From positions 1 to 34,835 of the forward strand of contig JBMOJH010000026.1 in NCBI GenBank assembly GCA_049316905.1: a DNA stretch of 34,835 nt, read 5' to 3'. The notes beneath the pieces were generated by a model. It worked only from the letters and a program-made list of their open reading frames with translations, had not been told where the DNA came from and made no database searches. The position numbers and the translations under genes were made by a program. Shown one piece after another: positions 23,687 to 30,697 of this stretch. Each line of letters starts with the position of its first letter. Within the stretch, counting starts at the first letter, position 1. Source of the stretch: CAIPVR01 sp049316905. Lineage in GTDB: Bacteria > Actinomycetota > Acidimicrobiia > Acidimicrobiales > Microtrichaceae.

Positions 23687-25192
23687 GTGGTGAACGTCGT
23701 GATGCTGGTGACCGACAACCAGTCCGCCGACTCGCTCGGGTGCTACGGCAACGTGGAGCACGACACCCCGCGGGTCGACCGGTTGGCCCGCGAGGGCGTG
23801 CAGTTCTGGCGGGCGTTCTGCACCAACGGCCTGTGCTCGCCCGCCCGCGCGTCGATCCTGACCGGGCTCATGCCCTCGCAGCACGGTGTGCACCTGGCGA
23901 TGGCCGACGACGACGTGCTGCCCAAGGCCGAGGACTACGACACCACCCGTGAGTTCCGGTCCCTGCCCCAGACCCTCCGCGACCACGGGTGGGCCACCGC
24001 GATGGTGGGCAAGTGGCACCTGGGCAACCACCGCTGCCCGGGCAACGGGTTCGACCACTGGGTGGCGCTCACCAAGGGCCACACCACCGACTTCTACGAC
24101 AACCACGTGTACCGCGACGGTCGGACCGAGCGGGTCGAGGGCCAGCACATCGTGTCGTACTTCACCGACCGGGCCGTCGAGTACGTGCGGAGCCGCGACC
24201 GCAGCCGGCCGTTCTTTCTGCAGGTGAACTACGACGGCCCCTATGTCCTGCCCCCCACAGTGGTCGGCGCCGATCCGCGCAACCCGTTCTGGGAGCGGTT
24301 CGCCGGCCGCTCGTTCCGGCCGTTCCCGGCGGTGGACGAGCGGCTGGTGGCGGCCCTCGCCGTGCCGTTCGACTTCGACCTCGATCCGTCCGAGGAGTAC
24401 ACGTTGGCCTCGGCGTTCAACAACGTCTGGTGGGCGGTGCGGTCCCACAACGACCCGCAGACCCGGGCGAACGTCGCGGCACAGAACGCGCTGGTGGACC
24501 ACGAACTCGGCCGGGTGGTGGACGCGATCGACGAGGAGGGACTGGCGGGGGAGACCCTCGTGATCGTCACCACCGACCAGGGCAACCCCTACGGCCAGCG
24601 TGGACTGTGGGGCCATCCCGTCTGGACCGACCCGCCGTTCATGCACGACGTGACCTTCCGGGTGCCGCTCGTGGTGCGCCGGCCCGGCAGCGTGGCGGCG
24701 GGACGGCTGGTGGACCGCATCGTGTCGCACGTCGACCTGCTGCCCACGGTGCTCGACCACGTCGGGCTCGGGAACCTGGACCTGCGTCCGTCGCCGGGCC
24801 GCAGCCTCGAGCCGCTGCTGGCCGGAGGTGACCTGGACGACCCGGCCGAGCGGGCCTTCTTCGAGAACGAGACCGCCCGCTCGGTGCGCACCCCGACGCA
24901 CCTCTACACGGAGCACCTGTCGGGCACCGGCGAGCCCGAGCTCTACGACCTCGTCGACGATCCCGAGCAGTGGCGCAACGTGGCGGGCGAGCCGGCGTAC
25001 GCAGAGGTCGTCGGTTCGCTCGCGGCCGAACTCGCCGCCTTCTTCGCCAACTACGCCGATCCCCGCTACGACCTGTGGAACGGCGGGCGGAGCCAGGGGT
25101 TCGTGTCGCGGTACCTGACGTTCAAGGAGCGCTACGGGCCGGACTGGGACATGACCATGGAGGTCGGCCCGGCGTTCACCGATCGACGGTGA
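23687..25192 (+). CDS. Sulfatase family hydrolase
   Basis: A 501-aa type I sulfatase, shorter than the one at 8827 and lacking its C-terminal extension. The formylglycine motif is C50-S-P-A-R54; TDNQ at 9-12 gives the first metal ligands, GKWHLG is the second signature, and TTDQGNPYG supplies later ligands. The substrate may be a sulfate or related ester. The start is GTG at 23687 (or 23690); GAGACT lies seven bases before the first, so the mRNA may be leaderless. Its last 17 bases overlap the end of the convergent oxidoreductase. It is divergent from the SDR-amine oxidase operon. The maturase is not in the window. Confidence 0.9.
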   Translation: MVNVVMLVTDNQSADSLGCYGNVEHDTPRVDRLAREGVQFWRAFCTNGLCSPARASILTGLMPSQHGVHLAMADDDVLPKAEDYDTTREFRSLPQTLRDHGWATAMVGKWHLGNHRCPGNGFDHWVALTKGHTTDFYDNHVYRDGRTERVEGQHIVSYFTDRAVEYVRSRDRSRPFFLQVNYDGPYVLPPTVVGADPRNPFWERFAGRSFRPFPAVDERLVAALAVPFDFDLDPSEEYTLASAFNNVWWAVRSHNDPQTRANVAAQNALVDHELGRVVDAIDEEGLAGETLVIVTTDQGNPYGQRGLWGHPVWTDPPFMHDVTFRVPLVVRRPGSVAAGRLVDRIVSHVDLLPTVLDHVGLGNLDLRPSPGRSLEPLLAGGDLDDPAERAFFENETARSVRTPTHLYTEHLSGTGEPELYDLVDDPEQWRNVAGEPAYAEVVGSLAAELAAFFANYADPRYDLWNGGRSQGFVSRYLTFKERYGPDWDMTMEVGPAFTDRR

Positions 25193-26168
25193 ACACCACC
25201 CGGCCCCGCACCGACCCGGCGAGCAGTTCCCCGGCGAGTGCAGGGGCATCCGCGAGCGGCCGCGTGCTCGTCACGGTGGCGAGGAGGTCGGGATCGAGGT
25301 CGGTGGCCAGTCGGTCCCAGGCCTCGAGGCGGGCCTCCCGGGGAGCCATGACGCTGTCCACGCCGGCGAGGGTGACGCCCCGGAGGATGAACGGGGCCAC
25401 CGACGAGGGCAGGTCCATGCCCTGGGCCAGTCCGCAGGCCGCCACCGCGCCCCCGTAGCGGGTGCCGGCGAGTGCGTTGGCGAGCGTGTGGCTCCCGACG
25501 CAGTCGACCGCAGCACCCCACCGCTCCTTGGCCAGCGGGCGGGCCGGGCCGGAGAGCTCGGAGCGGTCGAGGATCTCGCCGGCGCCGAGGTGGCGGAGGT
25601 ACTCGGCCTCCTCGGGTCGTCCCGTGGAGGCGATCACCTCGAAGCCGGCCTTCGCGAGCAGCGCCACCGCGATGCTGCCCACACCGCCCGCCGCGCCGGT
25701 GACCAGCACCGGTGAGTCCGAGGGGGTGACCCCCTGGCGCTCGAGGGCCAGCACGCACAGCATCGCGGTGTAGCCCGCGGTGCCGATCGCCATCGCCTGG
25801 GCGGGAGAGAACGCCGAGGGCAGGGGCACCAGCCACTCGCCGGGAACCCGGGCCAACTGTGAGTAGCCGCCCCAGTGGGTCTCGCCGACGCCCCAGCCGT
25901 TGAGCACCACCTCGTCGCCGACGGCGACGCCGTCGTGTTCGCTGGCCACCACCGTGCCGGCGAAGTCGATCCCGGGGATCATCGGCCAACGCCGCACAAC
26001 CGGCGAGCTCCCCGTCAGGGCGAGCGCGTCCTTGTAGTTGATCGTGGTGTGCGACACCGCCACGGTGACATCGCCGTCCATCAGGTCGGCCTCGTCGACC
26101 TCGGTCCAGGTGAGCTGCTGCTCCTGGCCCTCCTCGCGGGTGAGCAGGAACGCGGAGAACGTCGGCAC
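25176..26168 (-). CDS. AcuI/YhdH-like NADPH oxidoreductase
   Basis: A 330-aa medium-chain reductase of the AcuI/YhdH type, whose studied members reduce acryloyl-CoA or similar short enones with NADPH. Family features are SHTTINYKDALALTG near residue 40, PMIPGIDFAGTVV, DEVVLNGWGVGETHWGGYSQ and the Rossmann VTGAAGGVGSIAVALL (about 154-169). No zinc ligands are present. The start is GTG at 26168 after a GGGGG stretch. It is last in a minus-strand run CaiB-like, amidohydrolase, AcuI-like. In this setting it may reduce an enoyl intermediate of the pathway served by the adjacent CoA enzymes, which is inference. It overlaps the sulfatase tail to tail by 17 bases. Confidence 0.9.
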   Translation of the reverse strand: MPTFSAFLLTREEGQEQQLTWTEVDEADLMDGDVTVAVSHTTINYKDALALTGSSPVVRRWPMIPGIDFAGTVVASEHDGVAVGDEVVLNGWGVGETHWGGYSQLARVPGEWLVPLPSAFSPAQAMAIGTAGYTAMLCVLALERQGVTPSDSPVLVTGAAGGVGSIAVALLAKAGFEVIASTGRPEEAEYLRHLGAGEILDRSELSGPARPLAKERWGAAVDCVGSHTLANALAGTRYGGAVAACGLAQGMDLPSSVAPFILRGVTLAGVDSVMAPREARLEAWDRLATDLDPDLLATVTSTRPLADAPALAGELLAGSVRGRVVFTVDR

Positions 26169-26228
26169 GGTGAGGAACCCCCTGGTCCGGAACTGAGGCC
26201 TCGTTCTACCGTCGTTCGAACACCGGTG

Positions 26229-27602
26229 TCACGTTGGCCCGTGCACGCGCACGCCGCCGATCCACGTGGCCACGACGTGCCGCGAGGAGGGATCGGCGAG
26301 CACCCGGTCGAGCGGTTCGTCCAGCAGGCACAGGTCCGCGGGGCCGCCGACCTCCAGCATCCGGGGCGGCCCGCCGGGCCGACGGAGCGGGCCGAGGAAC
26401 GAGTCCAGGGCGGTGCGGGGCGGGACGGCCTCGAGGGGGCCGAGCACCGCCCCGGCACGGGTCCGCCGGTCGACGGCCGCCCGGATGCCGAGCCACGGGT
26501 CGTCCGGGCCGAAGGGGGCGTCGGTGGAACCGGCCACCGTGACGCCGGCGCCGAGGAGCGACCCGCAGCGGTACAGGTGCGGTTGGTCGTCGGCGTCCAC
26601 CGTCCGCAGGTAGCGGTCCCCGTGGGCGAGCACGAAGCCGGGTTGGGTGACCACCTGCACCCCGAGGCCGGCGACTCGGTCCACGAGTTCGACGGGCACC
26701 ACCGAGGCGTGCTCGATCCGGTCGCCGTCGACCGCACCCTCGCGTTCCCAGGCGGCGATGGCCAGCACGAGCGCGACACGGGTGACGCAGTGGACCGCCA
26801 CCGGTCGGCCGGCGCGGTGCGCAGTGCGGAACCACCCGGCGAGGCGGTCGGGGTCCGGAAGGTCGTGGTCGGCCACGATCACCTTCACCGGTCCGCGCTC
26901 GAGCTCCTCGGGAACGTGACGGTCCGCAAGCGCGGGTCCGCCGGTCACCATGACCCGCTGGGGCAGTCCCCCGGAGGCCCGGGCGCCCGCGAGCAGTGCG
27001 AAGCCCTCGGGTCCGGTGAACGGCGTGGCGTCGGTGACCCCGGTGACCCCGTAGGCGGCGAGGCGTGCCGCCACCGCGGCCAGGTCCGGCGGGGTGTCGT
27101 CCTCCCAGGCCCGGCCCAGTTGCTCGTCCTCGCGGAACCGCCAGCCCACGACGGGGTCGGCGCCCGCCTCCGTCGCGCCGGCGGTGCTCAACATCCAGGC
27201 GGCCCCGCTGCGGTGCTGCACCCGGACCGGCCGACCGGGTGCCAGCGCGTCGAGCCGGGCCGGGTCGAGCGGGCCCTGTGACTCGTCGTGGCCCACCACC
27301 CGGAGCCATGCCCCCGCCGGCAGTTCCCGGTGGCGGGCACGGATCCGGCGGTCGAAGTCCGCCTCGTCGGCGGCCGGGCCCACGTCGAGGGACCGGTCCC
27401 GGGCGGCGAGTGCGAGCAGGTGGAGGTGGTGGTCGTGCAGACCCGGGAGCAGCGCGGCCCCCTCCGCACTCACGACCTGCGTGCCGGCGGTCGATGACGG
27501 GGGCCCGATCCGGGTGATGCGGCCGTGCTCGAACCGGACGTCGACCCGCTCCCCGTCGACCTCGGCCCCGACCACGGTGGTGGGCGGGTGCCGCTCGCTC
27601 AT
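26229..27602 (-). CDS. Amidohydrolase family 3 protein
   Basis: A 457-aa metal-dependent hydrolase of the amidohydrolase_3 branch (imidazolonepropionase/deformylase-like). The metal motif near the N-terminus is L-H-D-H-H-L-H-L (about 55-62). Further candidate ligands are HCVTR, RIEHASVVP and the late STDAPFGPDDPW. A beta-sandwich is formed by the N-terminal strands and the C-terminal ADLCLLDEPLDRV part. The natural substrate is unknown; the branch cleaves amide bonds, often of small cyclic or N-substituted compounds. Its ATG overlaps the stop of the CaiB-like gene by four bases, so the two are translated together. The AcuI-like gene follows after 60 bp. Confidence 0.88.
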   Translation of the reverse strand: MSERHPPTTVVGAEVDGERVDVRFEHGRITRIGPPSSTAGTQVVSAEGAALLPGLHDHHLHLLALAARDRSLDVGPAADEADFDRRIRARHRELPAGAWLRVVGHDESQGPLDPARLDALAPGRPVRVQHRSGAAWMLSTAGATEAGADPVVGWRFREDEQLGRAWEDDTPPDLAAVAARLAAYGVTGVTDATPFTGPEGFALLAGARASGGLPQRVMVTGGPALADRHVPEELERGPVKVIVADHDLPDPDRLAGWFRTAHRAGRPVAVHCVTRVALVLAIAAWEREGAVDGDRIEHASVVPVELVDRVAGLGVQVVTQPGFVLAHGDRYLRTVDADDQPHLYRCGSLLGAGVTVAGSTDAPFGPDDPWLGIRAAVDRRTRAGAVLGPLEAVPPRTALDSFLGPLRRPGGPPRMLEVGGPADLCLLDEPLDRVLADPSSRHVVATWIGGVRVHGPT

Positions 27603-28738
27603 CGACCGCTCCCGACCGGTCGTGTCGGGCCGGCGTGGGCCGCCGCGACCGCGGACATCGACACCTCGACCAGCGTCCGCCGGCCGGCCGACAGGCACCT
27701 GAGCGCGGCGGCGCCCGCCGCGATCCCACTGAGGGGGTCGGCCAGTGCGTCGCCGCAGAACCAGGGCCCCTCCGCGTCGTGCACGACAAGGCCACCCGCC
27801 ACTGCGGCGTCGTCGCCGAAGGCCACCCGGCCCGAGGCCCGCCCGTGGCCGGTGATCGACACCCAGGCCCGGGGGCCGTCCCCCCGGGCCATCACCTCCG
27901 CGGCGACGATGCCCATCTGCTCCAGTCCCCGTGGCCGGGCCGACTCGACCACCACGTCCGCGTTCCGCACCAGTCGGTCCAGTTCGGCCCGCCCGGCTCG
28001 GGTGCCCAGGTCGAGTTCGAGGCGGGCCTTGCGACCGTTGAGGGAGTTCTCGAACGCCGCGTTGCCCCGGGCGGAGCCGTCCGGGCGGTTCCGTGACGAC
28101 ACCTTGAGCACCTCGCCCCCGCAGCGGCCCAGCAGCGAGGCGCACAGCGGTGCGGCCCACAGCGTGCCGAGGTCGAGCACCCGGGCCGGAGGCCCCGCGT
28201 GTGCAGCGGGTCCCACGTCGTGGAGGGTGGTCCCGCCGTCGGCGCCAGGGGTCCGTTCGCCGAGTCCACCCACGGCCAGGCCGACCACTTCGGCCGCGTT
28301 CGTCAGTGCGCTCCCTGCGAGCCGACGGACGCGTGCGGCGAGCGCGCACCAGGTCTCGTCGTCGGAGCGCCAGGGTGTGGGATCGCCGCCGAGTGCGAGC
28401 CAGGCCGGGAGCAGTTCGAGGTCGCTCGACCGGGCGAGCGACACCGCGACCCAGCCGTCGGCGCACTCGAGGAGCCGCGTGGCGCCACCGCAACTGGTGC
28501 GGCCCCCGGCCGTGAGTCCCTCGAGGTGCGCCCGCACCGTGGTGAGCGCGAGCCAGTCGACGTCCAACCGGTGGCCCCATCGTCCGGCGACACGTTCGAT
28601 CTCGTCGCCCCGGGCCCGGACGCCGTCGACGAGACGTGCCGGTGGTCCGAGCCGGCCGCCGGGGGGCGGACCCGACAGTGAGGCGAGTCCGCTGGTGAAC
28701 CACGCGTCGGTGGGGGCGTCGCTCCGGGGCCCGGCCAT
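27599..28738 (-). CDS. CaiB/BaiF CoA-transferase family protein, circularly permuted
   Basis: A 379-aa protein with all the main CaiB (family III CoA transferase) blocks, but in a different order. The block normally found in the second half, LLECADGWVAVSLARSSDLE (89-108), comes first. The usual N-terminus, VLDLGTLWAAPLCASLLG then EVLKV, starts only at 187. It continues through NGRKARLELDL (234-244), ADVVVESARPRGLEQMGI (260-277) and VSITGHGR, then D334-P-L-S-G, where the catalytic Asp is expected, and ends at VEVSMSAV. The normal copy at 32223 has these in standard order. Function may be CoA transfer, or the fold may be reused. It is divergent from the permuted crotonase and overlaps the amidohydrolase. 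Confidence 0.85.
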   Translation of the reverse strand: MAGPRSDAPTDAWFTSGLASLSGPPPGGRLGPPARLVDGVRARGDEIERVAGRWGHRLDVDWLALTTVRAHLEGLTAGGRTSCGGATRLLECADGWVAVSLARSSDLELLPAWLALGGDPTPWRSDDETWCALAARVRRLAGSALTNAAEVVGLAVGGLGERTPGADGGTTLHDVGPAAHAGPPARVLDLGTLWAAPLCASLLGRCGGEVLKVSSRNRPDGSARGNAAFENSLNGRKARLELDLGTRAGRAELDRLVRNADVVVESARPRGLEQMGIVAAEVMARGDGPRAWVSITGHGRASGRVAFGDDAAVAGGLVVHDAEGPWFCGDALADPLSGIAAGAAALRCLSAGRRTLVEVSMSAVAAAHAGPTRPVGSGR

Positions 28739-28752
28739 GCCGGGAGCTTCGC

Positions 28753-28762
28753 ATGGTACGGT
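28753..28762. promoter_or_regulatory. Overlapping divergent -10 elements
   Basis: On the plus strand TACGGT (28757-28762) ends six bases before the crotonase ATG at 28769, a leaderless arrangement. On the minus strand TACCAT (28758-28753) lies 14 bases before the CaiB-like ATG at 28738. The two hexamers share two base pairs, so RNA polymerase could serve only one direction at a time. Confidence 0.5.
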
Positions 28763-28768
28763 CCGCGG

Positions 28769-29752
28769 ATGCGGCCCCCCGAGTGGACCGGGGACGAGTT
28801 CGTCGAGGCGCTGACCGCACCGGTGGAGCCGCCCTTCGCAGGGTCGATCGCGGTGCTCACGTCGCCCCCGGCGGTGCCGGAGGAGCGGGTGCGGGCGGCG
28901 GTCGACCGGCTGGCGGTCCTGCCGTCGGTCGTGGTGGCCGGACCGGGCTACGAACCGGTCGGCGCGGCGCTCGATCTGGTGGACCTGTGCGCCGCGTCCG
29001 AGGAGGAGCTGCAGGACGTGGTCGACGGCGTCGACCGGTCGCCCCTCGCCGCCCAGGCCACTGCGGTGCTGCTGCGCGGTGCGGACCGCCGGACGGTGGG
29101 CGAGGGACTGGTGGTCGAGTCGGCGGTGTTCAGCGCGCTGCAGGCCGGCCCGGAGCACCTGGCGTGGCGCCGGCGCACCCCGATGCGCGACCGGCCCGAC
29201 GACGACGCACCCAGGCTGGCCGTCCGGCGCACCGGCGACGTCCTGGAGGTCCTCATCACCCGCTCCGGCGTCGCGAACGCGCTGGACACACGGATGCGGG
29301 ACGAACTGCTGGAGGCGCTGGCCGTGGCCGAGGCCGACCCGGCGTTGCGGGTGGAGATCCGTGCGGAGGGCCCGACGTTCTGCGCCGGCGGGGATCTGGA
29401 CGAGTTCGGCACCACGCCGGACCCGGCCACTGCCCACGTGGTGCGGCTGCGGAGGAGCGTGGGGGCCGTCCTCGCCCGGCTCGGCGACCGTGTCACGGCG
29501 TTCGTCCGGGGCGCCGCGGTGGGTTCGGGGCTCGAGCTCGTGGCGTTCGCGGGACAGGTGGTGGCGCACCCGGAGGCCCGGTTCCGCCTCCCCGAGCTGG
29601 AGCTGGGTCTGGTGCCCGGTGCGGGGGGAACGGTGAGCCTGCCACGGCGGATCGGGCGTCATCGCGCCGCGTGGATGGCGCTCACCGGTCGGGCCGTGGA
29701 CGCCCCGGTGGCCCGGACGTGGGGACTCGTCGACGAGATCCGCCTAGTCTGA
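28769..29752 (+). CDS. Enoyl-CoA hydratase/isomerase family protein, permuted layout
   Basis: A 327-aa crotonase-family protein, longer than usual by an N-terminal part of about 145 residues. The crotonase core begins near 148 (LAVRRTGDVLEVLI) and contains the oxyanion segments TFCAGGDLDEF (203-213) and GAAVGSGLELVAF, then LPELELGLVPGAGGT. It stops at GLVDEIRLV, where a normal crotonase would continue into its C-terminal helical domain. That domain appears instead at the N-terminus: SPLAAQATAVLLRGA (91-105) and VESAVFSALQAGPEHLAW (116-133) resemble the C-terminal end of the normal copy at 29792. So the protein looks permuted, or like two partial copies fused. The mRNA is probably leaderless. 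It is divergent from the permuted CaiB-like gene. Confidence 0.85.
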   Translation: MRPPEWTGDEFVEALTAPVEPPFAGSIAVLTSPPAVPEERVRAAVDRLAVLPSVVVAGPGYEPVGAALDLVDLCAASEEELQDVVDGVDRSPLAAQATAVLLRGADRRTVGEGLVVESAVFSALQAGPEHLAWRRRTPMRDRPDDDAPRLAVRRTGDVLEVLITRSGVANALDTRMRDELLEALAVAEADPALRVEIRAEGPTFCAGGDLDEFGTTPDPATAHVVRLRRSVGAVLARLGDRVTAFVRGAAVGSGLELVAFAGQVVAHPEARFRLPELELGLVPGAGGTVSLPRRIGRHRAAWMALTGRAVDAPVARTWGLVDEIRLV

Positions 29753-29763
29753 CACCCACGTCA
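29745..29763 (+). promoter_or_regulatory. -10 fused to TGAC-N6-GTCA operator (crotonase)
   Basis: TAGTCT (29745-29750) shares its last T with TGAC-ACCCAC-GTCA (29750-29763), overlapping the stop codon of the preceding gene. The layout matches 19270-19288 and 23641-23659. It could give the crotonase-ALDH-CaiB run its own regulated transcript within a longer operon. Confidence 0.55.
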
Positions 29764-29791
29764 GGTTCGTCCGCTCGGCGACAGGAGCACC

Positions 29792-30697
29792 ATGTCCGAT
29801 TACGAGTTCCTCCAGTACGAGACCCATGACGACGGTCGCATCGTCCGGATCCTCCTGGACCGCCCCGATGCCCGCAACGCCCAGAACCGCGGGCTGCTCG
29901 TGGAGCTCGACGACGCCTTCCTCCGCGCCGAGGCCGACGACGACTGCCGGGTGGTGATCCTCGGCGGTACCGGCCCGATGTTCTCCTCCGGCCACGACAT
30001 GGGCTCCAAGAAGGCGATCGAGGAGTACCAGACCCACCCGACCATGTTCATCAACGGCGGCACACGCGACGGTGCCGAGAAGCGCATGCTCGGCGAGTGG
30101 CACTACTACTTCCAGAACACGCTGCGCTGGCGGAACCTCCGCAAGATCACCATCGCCCAGGTCCAGGGCCCGGTGTACGCGGCGGGCCTGATGCTCATGT
30201 GGGCCTGCGACCTGATCGTCGGCGCCGACGACGTGGTGTTCGCCGACGTGGTGGGCACCCGGCTCGGGATGTGCGGGCTCGAGTACTTCGGCCACCCTTG
30301 GGAGTTCGGCCCGCGCAAGACGAAGGAGCTGCTCCTGACCGGTGACTCGATGGACGTGGACGAGGCCCACCGGCTCGGCATGGTCTCCAAGGTCTTCCCC
30401 CGGGCCGAACTCGAGGGCCGCACGCTCGACTTCGCCCGGCGCATCGCCGAGCTGCCCACGATGGCGGCTCTCATGATCAAGGAGTCGGTCAACCAGACCC
30501 TCGACAACCAGGGCTTCACCAACTCGTTGCAGGCCTGCTTCTCGCTCCACCAGCTGAACCACGCCCACTGGGCCGAGGTGCACGACGACGGCTGGCCGGC
30601 GGCACGGCCCGAGGACGGGGTGCCCTCCTGGAAGGACGCCCCGGCCATCGTGCCGGCGGAGAAGTCCACCGTTCGCGCCGCCGAGCCCGTCCGATGA
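29792..30697 (+). CDS. Enoyl-CoA hydratase/isomerase family protein
   Basis: A 301-aa crotonase-fold protein with normal domain order. LDRPDARNAQN is the CoA-binding start; oxyanion segments are MFSSGHDMGSKK and VQGPVYAAGLMLMW. An insert (about 75-110, EEYQTHPTMFINGGTR) near the active site is typical of a subgroup found in actinobacterial cholesterol and aromatic catabolism clusters. The position of the hydratase glutamates is not canonical (VVGTRLGMCGLEYFGHPWEF), so the exact reaction is open. The ATG at 29792 has AGGAG upstream. Its stop overlaps the aldehyde dehydrogenase ATG by four bases. Confidence 0.9.
   Translation: MSDYEFLQYETHDDGRIVRILLDRPDARNAQNRGLLVELDDAFLRAEADDDCRVVILGGTGPMFSSGHDMGSKKAIEEYQTHPTMFINGGTRDGAEKRMLGEWHYYFQNTLRWRNLRKITIAQVQGPVYAAGLMLMWACDLIVGADDVVFADVVGTRLGMCGLEYFGHPWEFGPRKTKELLLTGDSMDVDEAHRLGMVSKVFPRAELEGRTLDFARRIAELPTMAALMIKESVNQTLDNQGFTNSLQACFSLHQLNHAHWAEVHDDGWPAARPEDGVPSWKDAPAIVPAEKSTVRAAEPVR

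Noticed and set aside
26218..26231. GAAC-ACCGGT-GTCA as a fourth copy of the TGAC-N6-GTCA operator
   Set aside because: One half is GAAC rather than TGAC, there is no TANNNT fused to it, and it overlaps the amidohydrolase stop codon.
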